From positions 3,844,001 through 3,908,000 of the forward strand of contig NZ_CDGG01000001.1 in NCBI RefSeq assembly GCF_000821065.1: 64,000 nt of DNA. Reading direction: 5' to 3'. The translations under genes and the position numbers were made by a program. Origin of the DNA: Oceanobacillus oncorhynchi. Its GTDB lineage: Bacteria; Bacillota; Bacilli; Bacillales; Amphibacillaceae. The notes beneath the pieces are model-generated. The model made no database searches. It saw only the letters and a list, made by a program, of their open reading frames with translations, and was not told where the DNA came from. Below are positions 46,835 through 56,151 of this stretch, piece after piece. Numbering within the stretch: position 1 is the first letter of the stretch; every line of letters begins with the position of its first letter.

Positions 46835-47176
46835 TGGGGCGAGTAATCGCAATGGTTTTCGGTGGGACGAGTAATCGCAGTCCCAGTGGGAAGACCCCGC
46901 AGAAAAAAAGCGTACTTCTTTTTTTCTACCCGCAGGGCATAAGTGCGACTTTGCTTCTGTCTGCGCCTGTCGGCTTGCCAATCAGCAAGTCTTCTTTTCA
47001 CCCGCAGGGCATAAGTGCGACTTTGCTTCTGTCTGCGCCTGTCGGCTTGCCAATCAGCAAGTCTTCTTTAAAGGAGATGAGCTCGGGGCCTATGGAAAGC
47101 GTAGTGTTTTTCTGGGGTTGCGATTACTCACCCCACCATAACCCGTCGCAGCGGTCGTATGAACCTGACAACATTG
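46835..47176. mobile_element. MITE-like repeat island with terminal inverted repeats
   Basis: TGGGGCGAGTAATCGCAA (46835-46852) is repeated in inverse orientation at 47118-47135 with one mismatch, enclosing about 265 bases that include a 72-bp tandem duplication. A second partial copy of the terminus (GGGACGAGTAATCGCAG) lies at 46863-46880. An outer word AACCTGACAACATTG (47162-47176) recurs inverted at 16632-16646. No transposase frame exists; the long open frame at 46789-47280 runs through the repeats and is rejected. Confidence 0.6.
46928..47069. repeat. 72-bp tandem duplication
   Basis: The unit beginning ACCCGCAGGGCATAAGTGCG at 46928 repeats with period 72 at 47000; the copies are identical over at least 70 bases. 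Identity at this level in non-coding DNA suggests recent duplication. Confidence 0.93.
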
Positions 47177-47673
47177 AAGATTACTCCCTCAATGAAACCC
47201 ATTGGAGCGGATATATTCAGCATTTTTTATATACTTTCTTGTTTTTTCGAGAAAAAACAAGAACACCACTTGATTTTTAAAACATATAATTCGACAAATT
47301 TAGCAAACTTTGAAACCTTTTCCTGTTTCGTTCCGTAGAAAATAGTAGAATAAAAGACAGCATGTTTTGACAAAAACTGCTTCCAGCCTGTTTATTTTTA
47401 TCCTATTTAGGGAATAGGAAATCAAGCTCAGTCGATATTTAGTCTTAAGAACCAAGGCTTGAAACCGATTGACTACTTATTTCTTTAATGTTATAACAGG
47501 TTAGGGTCATTTTTCATCGTATAAATTTTTGATTCTAATTCTCAGCTGATGAATATAATTTATAGTATGAAAAAGATACAGTAGCCTGGCAAAACTACAT
47601 ACGCTGAGCTTTTATTGACCATTCTAAATTGTGCAAATTGCGCAAATATAGTTTCAAGAAAGGAGCATGAACT
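47177..47673. other. Gene-free leader region before the ABC cassette
   Basis: No supportable gene. Just upstream of the cassette lie two adjacent self-palindromic octamers, TTGTGCAA (47629-47636, one mismatch) and TTGCGCAA (47638-47645), with one base between them; a TTGACC lies at 47615-47620. Possible operator or promoter. Confidence 0.4.
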
Positions 47674-49272
47674 TTGGTAGAAAATAATGAGGAACAACCA
47701 AAGAAAAAAGGAATTTCAAAAGGAATTATTGCTATTATTATTGCTGTAATCGTCCTCGCCGGCGGTGGTGCAGCTGCATTTTTCCTAACAACATCTACAC
47801 CTAAAGCAACCTATTTCCAAGCTGAGAAAAATTCAATTGAACAACTGCAAGATTTTATGGAAACACGATATGAGGATGAATATAATTGGTATGAACAATC
47901 CATGGAAAATCCTGTTTCCCAAAACGTGAGCCTCGGTTTAAACCTGGAAGGACTTGAAAATCAAGGCTATATAGACCCGCAAATTGCAGCGATGCTTTCA
48001 AACGCTGAGCTTGCATTCCATTCAGAGACAGATATGGAAAACAATCAGGCTTCTACGGAATTATCCGTAAATGTTGCTGGCATGAACTTCGATGGGCTGG
48101 CAGGTTATGTAGAAGGCTCTGATGTGTATGCAGAACTTCCTTTCCTGGAAGAAGTACTTAAGATTTCTGATGAGGATATCGGCAGTGTATTGGCTGAAAT
48201 AGATCCTTACACATTCACAGGCAATGAGCAACTAGGAATTGAAGAGCTGATGTTTGAAAATGATGGTCAGCTATTAACAGATGAAGAGAAAGAATACCTT
48301 CAGGATGAATATGTCATGTTCATTTATGATGAGCTTCCAGACGATGCATTTGAAAGTGAAAATGAAGACGTAGAAGTAAATGGTGATTCAATCAGCGCTG
48401 AGAAAATCACGATGAATCTTTCTGAAGATCAATTTAAATCTCTAATCACTTCTGTTTTAGAAAAAATGAAAGGTGACGAACAGTTTCAGGAAATTTTAAG
48501 CAATCAGCTTGAAAGAGCTGGAAGCACTCCATTAGAAGACCCCGAAGTCTTCCAACAGCAGATTGATGAAGTATTAGGAGAATTTGACAGCGCCATGGAT
48601 CAAGGCATTGAAGCAGTAGAAAACTTCCAATTCCCTGATGGCGTCCAATCTACACTTTGGGTATCTGATGATAAAGTTGTCCAACGCGACTTCTCTATCA
48701 GTCTAGCACCTGAAAACGAAGATCCTGTTACTTTCAATTTATCCGGCGGCCAATTATTTAATGATGATCAGATTTATTTTGACCATACATTAACAATGGG
48801 CGATGGATCTGAAGATGTAACGATGGCGTTCGATGGAGATTTCCAAGGAACTGGAGACTCTGTAACAGATAATGCTAACTTTAGCTTTTCATTTGACGAT
48901 GGCTACATGCCAGTTGAATTCGCTGGTACGTATACTGGCGATGAATCGTTAGATGGGTCTACTCGTGATTTTGACCGTCAACTGCAATTCACAGTAGAAA
49001 ATGAAACAATAAATCTTGGCTGGACTGGTGACTCTACCTACGATGGCGACCAAATGAGCTCAAACAATAATATTGCATTAGATTTCCCTGGATATGTTGA
49101 AAATGTTTCCATGGACATTAATTCTGAAGGTGCAGTTATCGATGCGGTAGAAGGTGTTGATACATCAAATGTCGTTGACCTCGGCGCCATGTCTGCCGAA
49201 GAACTGCAGCAATACTTCGAAGGTGACTTCAGCAGTCAGCTTGAACAATGGTTAATGCAGTTTGGCCTCTAA
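47674..49272 (+). CDS. Membrane-anchored extracytoplasmic protein of unknown function
   Basis: 532 residues from TTG 47674, with AAAGGAG 12 bases upstream. Cytoplasmic lysine-rich tail (EEQPKKKGISKG), one membrane helix at about 17-39 (IIAIIIAVIVLAGGGAAAFFL), then a large acidic secreted part: a helical region about 50-130, a mixed region to about 310, and strand-rich repeats to the end (several F-S-x-x-x-D-D and F-D-G-D-F-x-G-T-G patterns). No catalytic motif or cysteine. I do not recognise the family with confidence. It lies 41 bases upstream of two ABC-2 permeases and an ATPase and could be their extracellular partner or a substrate-binding or shielding subunit. Confidence 0.8.
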   Translation: MVENNEEQPKKKGISKGIIAIIIAVIVLAGGGAAAFFLTTSTPKATYFQAEKNSIEQLQDFMETRYEDEYNWYEQSMENPVSQNVSLGLNLEGLENQGYIDPQIAAMLSNAELAFHSETDMENNQASTELSVNVAGMNFDGLAGYVEGSDVYAELPFLEEVLKISDEDIGSVLAEIDPYTFTGNEQLGIEELMFENDGQLLTDEEKEYLQDEYVMFIYDELPDDAFESENEDVEVNGDSISAEKITMNLSEDQFKSLITSVLEKMKGDEQFQEILSNQLERAGSTPLEDPEVFQQQIDEVLGEFDSAMDQGIEAVENFQFPDGVQSTLWVSDDKVVQRDFSISLAPENEDPVTFNLSGGQLFNDDQIYFDHTLTMGDGSEDVTMAFDGDFQGTGDSVTDNANFSFSFDDGYMPVEFAGTYTGDESLDGSTRDFDRQLQFTVENETINLGWTGDSTYDGDQMSSNNNIALDFPGYVENVSMDINSEGAVIDAVEGVDTSNVVDLGAMSAEELQQYFEGDFSSQLEQWLMQFGL

Positions 49273-49313
49273 GCCAGTATTTGAAAGACTGAATTAGAAA
49301 GAAAAGAGTGTGC

Positions 49314-50543
49314 ATGATCATGATTTTTCTAAAGCAAACTGGGCTTTTTATCAAAAATCATATACGGCAGCTTAAGAGGAAGTGGTATTCACTTCCTCTT
49401 CTTTTCATATTTCCGCTTGCGTTGGCGGGTCTTATGATGGTGATTGTTGTCAGTTTTTTTTCCCAGGATGAAAATGAAGCCATCCAATTAGGTTTAGTTG
49501 ATTTAGATAATTCAACAGAAACAGAAATGATGGTGCAATTATTAGAACAGTCCTCAGGCTTTATTGATTTTTTAGAAGTCAATCAATTATCCGAGGAAGA
49601 AGCTATTGAACAGATTGAATTAAACAATTTAAGTACATATATCGCTTTTCCGGAAGGCTTTATTCAGGATTTATATCAAGGATACTCTGTGGAAGTTCCC
49701 ATCGTCGGCAATAAAAAACAGCTGCTGGAAAGCTACATGATGAATGAAACGCTGCAGAGCGTTGTCCGTCACATTCGTTCCTCGCAAGCTAATATTCTGG
49801 CAATCAATTATTATGCAAAACAATTTGAAATGGACGATGAAGAAAGAAATGACTTTGTTTTCGAGCAGTTCCAAGAGTTTTTAATGTATACTGTCGGCAG
49901 AGACCAGGTCATAAGGGAACGAACCTTGTCCAATCAGGCAAGTTCCTCCCCTGTTGCTTATTTTAGCTTGGGAGGCTGGTTTATTATCAGCAGTCTCTGG
50001 CTCTTTTCGTTATATTATTTTTTCACAAAAGAAAATCCGGCATTGATTAGTCAGCGTATTCGTTTGTATGGAGCTACACAGCTCAGGCAAATGCTCGCTA
50101 AGATAATGGTTACGCTCGTACTCTCCCTTATGTTAGCCTGTCTGTCCTTTTGGGCATTACTTTCTTTTTTAAATATAGAGCTGAATCAAGAAAATATTGT
50201 TCGCTCTTTCATACTTATTATTTTGTATCAAGTTGGGTTTATTATCTGTTTGGCCATTTTTGAAGTGCTTATTTCTTCTTTAAAATTAAGACTGCTCACA
50301 CAGATATTATTTACATCCATTTTGATAATATTTAGCGGCGCACTGATTCCGACGCTATACTTTCCATTAGGAGTTCAGGATTATCTTCCCTACTCTTATG
50401 CTTATAACAGTCTTTACTGGCTTCAGGAAATTGTACTTAACGGGAGACATTATGCCGAATATACTTCCAGCCTTCTGCTAATTGGAGTTTTGTTATTTAT
50501 ACTGCTGGGACTTTTAAGCTGGAAGGAGCGCAGAAGCATATGA
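49314..50543 (+). CDS. ABC-2 type transporter permease (first)
   Basis: About 409 residues. One N-terminal membrane helix (PLLFIFPLALAGLMMVIVVSF), an extracellular domain of about 160 residues, then five C-terminal helices from about residue 220 (SLGGWFIISSLWLFSLYYFF to SSLLLIGVLLFILLGLL). This is the ABC2_membrane_3 layout of drug, lantibiotic or linearmycin exporters. Three starts are possible (GTG 49308, ATG 49314, ATG 49320), with only a weak AAAAGAG site. The stop overlaps the next gene by 4 bases (ATGA). Confidence 0.88.
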   Translation: MIMIFLKQTGLFIKNHIRQLKRKWYSLPLLFIFPLALAGLMMVIVVSFFSQDENEAIQLGLVDLDNSTETEMMVQLLEQSSGFIDFLEVNQLSEEEAIEQIELNNLSTYIAFPEGFIQDLYQGYSVEVPIVGNKKQLLESYMMNETLQSVVRHIRSSQANILAINYYAKQFEMDDEERNDFVFEQFQEFLMYTVGRDQVIRERTLSNQASSSPVAYFSLGGWFIISSLWLFSLYYFFTKENPALISQRIRLYGATQLRQMLAKIMVTLVLSLMLACLSFWALLSFLNIELNQENIVRSFILIILYQVGFIICLAIFEVLISSLKLRLLTQILFTSILIIFSGALIPTLYFPLGVQDYLPYSYAYNSLYWLQEIVLNGRHYAEYTSSLLLIGVLLFILLGLLSWKERRSI

Positions 50544-51685
50544 TGGATATTCTGACGACACGTTGGCTGCATTTGAAAAAGCAGCTTGTATCTATATTAT
50601 TTTGGGCAATCTCACCTATCCTTTTCACCTGGCTGCTTCTTTCTGGTACAGAGCTTATTCAAAACCAAAGCTCGATTCCAGTTGGAGTTATACTGGAGGA
50701 AGAAACAGAGATGGCAATGCAGTTAAGAGAAAAGCTCGATTCCTCCGATCTCATTCGTGTAGTAGACATAGAGAATGAAACAGAAGCAAGACAAATGGTA
50801 GCGACGCATGAGCTGGATAGTGCATTTATTATTGAAGAAGGATATGAAGATGCTATTCAGGCTGGTCAGCGCAACCGGCTGATTACAAGTTACCAGACAG
50901 ATTTATCTATGGGTTATACACCGGTTGTAGAAATGATTGCTTCCTTTGTTCAAGAGGATAGCGGAAAAGCCAAAACAGCATATACCATTATGGATTTAGG
51001 GGAGGCTTTAAACAGTTCATCCATTCTCTCTTTTGATGAAATAATGAATGAAATTTATTCTATTGAAGAAAGTGAGAATCTGATTTTCACTAATTTCACT
51101 TTGCTTGGAGAAGACACTGAAACCGATGAAGGGTTTTCTTTATTCCAAAACCCATGGGGCTTATGGTCCGTTTTTTCACTTTTATCTACCTTCTTTTTAT
51201 TTGATTGGCTGATAAAAGAAAAAAATGCAACAACCCGCATCCGTTTCATATTTAATCGTTTTTCTTTTCCAACCTATTTGCTGTCCAACCTCCTTCTTTA
51301 CAGTATGGGGTTATTTGTATTAGATATGCTGACATGGGGCATTTTCCATATTTTATATGACGAAGGCTTTAGTATATCGCAATTAGTTTATCTAGTCAGT
51401 TTTCGTGTAACGGTTTGTATGCTTGTTTTTTTGACAGGATTAGCTTTTAAAAAGCTGCTCCCCTATTATATAACTGCTGTTTTGATTATTTTAGTAACGA
51501 TAATCATCAGCGGAATTATATTACCCATGGATGGGGTTTATAAACATTTCCCTTGGGTTGCATATGCAAACCCGTTAAGACAGATTGTTTATGAAGAGAT
51601 ATGGAGCGGCTGGACATTTATAGCACCAATTTGTCTCATCGTCTGGTATGTGAAAGGAGTTTTTGGCAATGCAGCTGGAAATTGA
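50540..51685 (+). CDS. ABC-2 type transporter permease (second)
   Basis: 381 residues with the same plan as its neighbour: one N-terminal helix (LVSILFWAISPILFTWLLLSG), an extracellular domain about 45-205 including DSAFIIEEGYEDAI, then five helices (WSVFSLLSTFFLFDWLI to FIAPICLIVWYV). The start overlaps the first permease and its end overlaps the ATPase gene by 17 bases, so the three are translationally coupled. Two different permeases per ATPase is the layout of LnrLMN-type exporters; the substrate is unknown. Confidence 0.88.
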   Translation: MMDILTTRWLHLKKQLVSILFWAISPILFTWLLLSGTELIQNQSSIPVGVILEEETEMAMQLREKLDSSDLIRVVDIENETEARQMVATHELDSAFIIEEGYEDAIQAGQRNRLITSYQTDLSMGYTPVVEMIASFVQEDSGKAKTAYTIMDLGEALNSSSILSFDEIMNEIYSIEESENLIFTNFTLLGEDTETDEGFSLFQNPWGLWSVFSLLSTFFLFDWLIKEKNATTRIRFIFNRFSFPTYLLSNLLLYSMGLFVLDMLTWGIFHILYDEGFSISQLVYLVSFRVTVCMLVFLTGLAFKKLLPYYITAVLIILVTIIISGIILPMDGVYKHFPWVAYANPLRQIVYEEIWSGWTFIAPICLIVWYVKGVFGNAAGN

Positions 51686-52343
51686 AAAAGTATCTAAATC
51701 ATTCGGAAAAAAGAAGGTGCTTGAAAATGTATCCTTCCAGGTAGAATCCGGCGAAATCATCGGTTTGGTTGGAGAAAATGGCGCGGGAAAGTCCTCTCTG
51801 CTCCGTATTTTAGCAACAATTTCTAAAGCAAATTCAGGCAGTATACGTTTAGGTGAATGGACATACGGAAAAAATCGAAAACAGCTTCGCAGAATTGTAG
51901 GATTTGTCCCTCAAGATATTGCTTTGTGGGAAGACATGACTGTGAAGGAAAACATGATGTTTTTCGAAAAACTTTCATGGGTCCATCGCTCAAAAGAAGA
52001 ATTAAAAAAGCTTTGCGAGGATATGGAGCTATTTAAATGGAATGAACCTGTTCATACATTATCCGGCGGAATGAAACGTAAATTAAACATGGCTATCAGT
52101 CTGATCCATAATCCGGAATTGCTGCTGCTGGATGAGCCGACCGTGGGTATTGATTTACGGTCCAAAAAAGAAATAGCTGGTTATCTGAAACAAAGAGCGA
52201 AGGTTGACCATAAAATGATTATGTATACCTCTCATGATATGGATGAAATTCAAAGTATCTGTGACGCTGTCGTGTGTATTGGAAATGATCCATTCTACGA
52301 AAATTTATTGCGAGAAACAAACATGAAAATAATTTCTATATAA
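51669..52343 (+). CDS. ABC transporter ATP-binding protein
   Basis: 224 residues from ATG 51669, preceded by AAAGGAG at 9-base spacing. Walker A GENGAGKS at 35-42, Q-loop Q82 in GFVPQDIAL, signature LSGGM at 131-135, Walker B LLLLDEP at 151-157, switch histidine in YTSHDMDEI near 187. It lacks the long C-terminal extension of drug-exporter ATPases. Energises the two overlapping upstream permeases; the gene order permease-permease-ATPase is the reverse of the common one. Confidence 0.95.
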   Translation: MQLEIEKVSKSFGKKKVLENVSFQVESGEIIGLVGENGAGKSSLLRILATISKANSGSIRLGEWTYGKNRKQLRRIVGFVPQDIALWEDMTVKENMMFFEKLSWVHRSKEELKKLCEDMELFKWNEPVHTLSGGMKRKLNMAISLIHNPELLLLDEPTVGIDLRSKKEIAGYLKQRAKVDHKMIMYTSHDMDEIQSICDAVVCIGNDPFYENLLRETNMKIISI

Positions 52344-52489
52344 TATTGCTTAAAAATTGTAAAACAGATAAAATAGAATTAGTTAATGTGCGTGAAACTA
52401 AAAATTTTTAGTAATAATTATTCATTTTATATCGTGATTACGCAGGATAAAGAATCTATTTTTCAGTAAAATACGGACGGTGAATGCGA

Positions 52490-53125
52490 ATGGAAATCAA
52501 TACGAATCAACTTACAAACCCTTTAGGCATGCTAGGTTCTGCTCCAGAAGCAGGAAATGTGGAAGAAAATACAGGCTTCGGCGGAAAGTCTTTTCAGCAG
52601 CTGCTTTTAGAACGAATCCGGGAGGCAGAAGAACGAACAGCACAGGATTTTGGATCGAATATTCAAAATCCTGAAGTTGTTTCTTCTCCTATGGCACAAA
52701 TGGCTTCTTCTGCACAGCCAGCTGCAAGTCAGCCTGTCAGTGGGGAGGCATCAAATTATCAAGGTATCGTTCAGGAAATGGCAAACAAATATAATGTAAG
52801 TGAACGATTAATCAATGCTGTTATTCAGCAGGAATCTAATTTTAATCCGAACGCCAGAAGCCATGCCGGCGCGCAAGGTTTAATGCAATTAATGCCGGGA
52901 ACAGCTTCAGGTTTAGGTGTTACGAATTCGTATGATCCCCGCCAAAATATTGAAGGCGGCACAAAATACTTAAGTCAGATGCTTAACCGGTATAACGGAA
53001 ATATAGAATTAGCTTTGGCTGCGTATAACGCCGGACCGGGCAACGTAGATAAACATCAGGGTATTCCGCCGTTTAAGGAAACAACAGCTTATGTATCTAA
53101 AGTAATGGGTACATACCGTTCTTAA
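52490..53125 (+). CDS. Lytic transglycosylase, SLT domain
   Basis: 211 residues from ATG 52490 (GGTGA six bases upstream). A low-complexity N-terminal half is followed by a C-terminal Slt-type domain about 90-211: catalytic glutamate in [14 protein letters not shown] near 113-126, [10 protein letters not shown] near 133-142, and [13 protein letters not shown] near 175-187. Cleaves the peptidoglycan glycan strand. There is no signal peptide, similar to YjbJ-type proteins of B. subtilis, so the export route is unclear. Single-gene unit with its own terminator. Confidence 0.9.
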   Translation: MEINTNQLTNPLGMLGSAPEAGNVEENTGFGGKSFQQLLLERIREAEERTAQDFGSNIQNPEVVSSPMAQMASSAQPAASQPVSGEASNYQGIVQEMANKYNVSERLINAVIQQESNFNPNARSHAGAQGLMQLMPGTASGLGVTNSYDPRQNIEGGTKYLSQMLNRYNGNIELALAAYNAGPGNVDKHQGIPPFKETTAYVSKVMGTYRS

Positions 53126-53168
53126 AAATAGATTTAACGTTAATTTAAGATATATTTCTTAAATTGTA

Positions 53169-53216
53169 CAAAAAAAGATTCGTTTATCAATGGACAGATA
53201 AACGAATCTTTTTATT
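53169..53216. terminator. Bidirectional terminator between transglycosylase and dioxygenase
   Basis: AAAAAAAGATTCGTTTATC pairs with GATAAACGAATCTTTTTATTTT, with U-runs on both strands between convergent genes. Confidence 0.9.
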
Positions 53217-54200
53217 TTATTCATATTCTTTTTCAATGGTTTTTGTACTGCGGACCGTATCGATTTCTCTTACCTGACTTTCAATCTGTTCACGCTGCGG
53301 CTCAAGAAATGGCGGCAAGGCTAATTTCTCTCCCACTGTTTCATACGGCTCATCCTCCATAAATCCAGGACCAGCGGTGGCTATTTCGAATAATACCTGT
53401 GGCGCAACTGGCGTATATAGGGAACCAAAATAGAAGCGTTCCACAAATCCAGAGGTGTTAAAACCAAATTGTTCTATTCTTTGCTGCCATGTATCTAAAT
53501 CTTCCCGTTCGTCCACACATAATGCGGCGTGATGCACGGTACCATAGCCCTGTCTTGCAGGAGGCAATTCTTCATTATGCTCTACAATGATTCGGGCGCC
53601 GTTTCCTCCTTCGTCCACTTCAAATAGATGGAATGCTCCCTCGTCTGCAATCTCCTTGTACATAAATACTTTTTCCAGCACTTGCTTGAAAAAGTTGAAA
53701 TCTGCCACACGTACCACAACAGGGCCAAGTCCAGTAATTCCAAATTCTATTGGTATTGGGCCATTTTTCCATGGTGTACCGGATGCTCTTCCATTATTAT
53801 TCTCATCTGAAACGAGCTGATATTGTTGATCATCAAAATCAGCGAAGGATAATGTTTTTACATCAAATTGCTGTTTGATTCCTGTATGTGCAATTCCCAG
53901 GCGATCAAAACGTTTCACCCAGTATTCGAGCGCCGCATCACTTGGAACACGTAAAGATGTTTTATAGATTTCATTTGTTCCATGAGAACCTTTCGGAATA
54001 CCTGGAAAGTCAAAAAATGTCATATCTGTTCCGGCGCTGCCTTCATCGTCCGCAAAGAATAAGTGATACGTTTGGATATCGTCTTGATTGACTGTTTTCT
54101 TTACTAATCGCATACCGAGTACATAAGTGAAAAACTCATAGTTTTTTTCTGCGCTGCTTGTAATTGCTGTAACGTGGTGCATTCCACGGATTGGATTCAT
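53217..54200 (-). CDS. Ring-cleaving dioxygenase, vicinal oxygen chelate family (MhqO-like)
   Basis: 327 residues. Two glyoxalase-like halves: N-terminal GMHHVTAITSSAEKNYEFF with the first metal histidine near residue 7-9, and C-terminal GTVHHAALCVDERED near 220-234, with a late glutamate in VLFEIATAGPGF near 272-283. Related MhqA, MhqE and MhqO of B. subtilis degrade hydroquinones and catechols and are repressed by MhqR. Monocistronic; a large palindrome lies just upstream. Confidence 0.92.
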   Translation of the reverse strand: MNPIRGMHHVTAITSSAEKNYEFFTYVLGMRLVKKTVNQDDIQTYHLFFADDEGSAGTDMTFFDFPGIPKGSHGTNEIYKTSLRVPSDAALEYWVKRFDRLGIAHTGIKQQFDVKTLSFADFDDQQYQLVSDENNNGRASGTPWKNGPIPIEFGITGLGPVVVRVADFNFFKQVLEKVFMYKEIADEGAFHLFEVDEGGNGARIIVEHNEELPPARQGYGTVHHAALCVDEREDLDTWQQRIEQFGFNTSGFVERFYFGSLYTPVAPQVLFEIATAGPGFMEDEPYETVGEKLALPPFLEPQREQIESQVREIDTVRSTKTIEKEYE

Positions 54201-54214
54201 TGTAAAAACTCCTT

Positions 54215-54249
54215 TTATATTTAATTAAATATTTTTTAATTAAATATAA
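54215..54249 (-). promoter_or_regulatory. 15-bp inverted repeat at the dioxygenase start region
   Basis: TTATATTTAATTAAA (54215-54229) and its exact inverse (54235-54249) with a 5-base spacer. Each arm contains ATTTAATTAAA, itself nearly palindromic. It lies directly before the ribosome site (AAAGGAG), so a bound repressor or an RNA hairpin would block expression. It does not resemble the MhqR box of B. subtilis. Confidence 0.65.
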
Positions 54250-54306
54250 TTTACCATAGCTTTTTCTATCTGTCAATAATGGGCATCTTATAGCACCCTC
54301 TTTGAT

Positions 54307-54350
54307 AAAAAATCGTACCTTTTAAATTGATTAAAGGCACGATTTTTTTA
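54307..54350 (-). terminator. ysdC terminator
   Basis: AAAAAAATCGTGCCTTTAATC pairs with the downstream AAAAGGTACGATTTTTT (small mismatch), immediately after the ysdC stop. Confidence 0.85.
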
Positions 54351-54356
54351 TCATTA

Positions 54357-55442
54357 TTAAGCTTTAATTAAAGCATCTACCGTTTCCCGGTCTAATTTCT
54401 TTATGACAGCTGTCAGCAATTTCACCGCATTTTCATAGTCATCCCGATGAAGAATCCCTGCATGGGAATGAATATAGCGGGTTGCTACTGTAACAGACAG
54501 AGATGGAACACCATTGCCCGTTAAGTCGATGGAGCCTGAATCTGTACCTCCGCCAGACATCGAGGTAAATTGGTAAGGAATATTATTCTCCTCTGCTGTA
54601 TCCACAACCAAATCACGAAGTCCTTTATGTGAAATCATGGAAGCATCATACAGCACAATTTGCGGTCCTTCGCCAAGCTTGCTGTCCGCTTCTTGTTTCG
54701 CAATCCCCGGTGTGTCTCCTGCAATGCCGACGTCGACACCGAAACCAATATCCGGCTGGATCAGATGGGCGGATGTTTTTGCCCCGCGCAGACCGACCTC
54801 TTCTTGAATCGTACCGACTCCATAGACGGTATTAGGATGTGCTTCATCTTTTAATGCCCTTAATACATCAATGGCAATTGCTAAACCGATACGGTTGTCC
54901 CAAGCTTTTGCCATCAATAATTTTTCATTTTTTAATTGGGTAAATTCAAAATAAGGAACAATCGAATCTCCAGGTTTTACACCGAACGATTCTGCTTCTT
55001 CTTTACTAGTAGCACCAATGTCGATAAACATATCTTTTATTTCATATGGTTTCTTTCTGGCTTCCGGACTAAGTACATGCGGAGGCTTGGAACCGATAAC
55101 CCCTGTCACATCTCCATCCGAACCCATAATCGTTACACGCTGTGCCAGCATAACCTGATTCCACCAGCCGCCAGCTGTCTGGAAATATAAAAAGCCATTT
55201 TCATCAATGCGTGTAACCATCAGGCCAATTTCGTCCAAATGCCCTGCAACCATAATTTTCGGTCCATTTTCATCTCCGGTTTTCACTGCGATGGCACTGC
55301 CTAAATTGTCTGTTGTCAGCTCATCCGCAAAGGGCTTGATATAGCTTTCAAATACGTCACGCACTTCTTTTTCATTTCCTGGTATTCCCTTTGCGTCCGT
55401 TAAATCTTTAAGCATTGTTAAGGTGTTGTCTAATTTTTCCAT
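54357..55442 (-). CDS. ysdC: M42 family metallopeptidase (YsdC)
   Basis: 361 residues from ATG 55442; a TTG two codons earlier is better spaced from GGAG but less conserved. Dinuclear zinc site: VAGHLDEIG near 67-75 (His, Asp), AKAWDNRIG near 175-183, [10 protein letters not shown] near 207-216 (catalytic Glu), [11 protein letters not shown] near 231, and HSHAGILH near 320. Glutamyl/general aminopeptidase of the TET type. B. subtilis has ysdC next to ysdB; here they are separated by four genes. Confidence 0.94.
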   Translation of the reverse strand: MEKLDNTLTMLKDLTDAKGIPGNEKEVRDVFESYIKPFADELTTDNLGSAIAVKTGDENGPKIMVAGHLDEIGLMVTRIDENGFLYFQTAGGWWNQVMLAQRVTIMGSDGDVTGVIGSKPPHVLSPEARKKPYEIKDMFIDIGATSKEEAESFGVKPGDSIVPYFEFTQLKNEKLLMAKAWDNRIGLAIAIDVLRALKDEAHPNTVYGVGTIQEEVGLRGAKTSAHLIQPDIGFGVDVGIAGDTPGIAKQEADSKLGEGPQIVLYDASMISHKGLRDLVVDTAEENNIPYQFTSMSGGGTDSGSIDLTGNGVPSLSVTVATRYIHSHAGILHRDDYENAVKLLTAVIKKLDRETVDALIKA

Positions 55443-55599
55443 ATTCAAAATCTCTCCTTTAAAGAAAATTGGCTTGCCTGGTGTAATAAAGCTTCAAATT
55501 TCCTTTGTTTTGCATTCATCAACAACAAATACAACACGAGGACTCGCCGCTTTCAATCATTTGCTATAAGCTTACTCTTCCCCAACGTATGGAAAAGAT

Positions 55600-56091
55600 T
55601 TAATAACCTTGATCCTGACGCTCATAATTAATTTTATTTTTCTCCCAATAAGCCTGCTGGATATCCTCATCCGTAAACCCAAGCTGATTTCCTAATCGCA
55701 GACTCCAGCTGAACAGCTGCTGATAATTTTCATTTACCGGGTTTTCCCGGTAGGTAATCGCCTTCTCATATACGTGATAAAAACATTCTGATTCGGTAAT
55801 GTCCTCTTCCAATTGTGTTTTATCCGCTGGTTGATAAATAAGATCCTTTTCTATACCAATGGACATTAAAAAATGCAGAACATCTACGTATTCTTCTAAA
55901 ATAACCTGCCCGCTATTTCTTGGTTTGGTACTCCAAAATTTAAAGCATCTTGTCTCATTTGCAAGCTCTCCAAGCTCTACCAGCAAGGCAAGATGCTTTT
56001 CACGAAATAAATTTACATTTGACAAATCATGATTATTTTCAATATATGTATCTAGTTGCTTCTGCATATCAAATAGCTGATTCCAATCCAA
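55600..56091 (-). CDS. Dimeric dUTP diphosphatase (all-alpha NTP pyrophosphohydrolase)
   Basis: 163 residues. The MazG-like metal motif is present: ELGELANETRCFKFW near 39-53 (ExxE) and LEEYVDVLHFL near 65-75 (ExxD). The sequence fits the dimeric dUTPase family common in Gram-positives and their phages, rather than the trimeric type. Converts dUTP to dUMP, limiting uracil in DNA. Monocistronic by spacing. Absent from this place in B. subtilis. Confidence 0.9.
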   Translation of the reverse strand: MDWNQLFDMQKQLDTYIENNHDLSNVNLFREKHLALLVELGELANETRCFKFWSTKPRNSGQVILEEYVDVLHFLMSIGIEKDLIYQPADKTQLEEDITESECFYHVYEKAITYRENPVNENYQQLFSWSLRLGNQLGFTDEDIQQAYWEKNKINYERQDQGY

Positions 56092-56151
56092 CGTAACGCC
56101 TCCTCTTCCATGTTCTCTTCCATTTTATCACAGACCTTTTAGAAAATCTTT

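Noticed and set aside
46928-47069. Possible CRISPR array
   Set aside because: Only two directly abutting copies without spacers; a simple tandem duplication.
46789-47280. 163-codon open frame in the repeat island
   Set aside because: It runs straight through the tandem duplication and inverted repeats; the amino-acid repeat merely mirrors the DNA repeat, and the antisense strand is equally open. No ribosome site.
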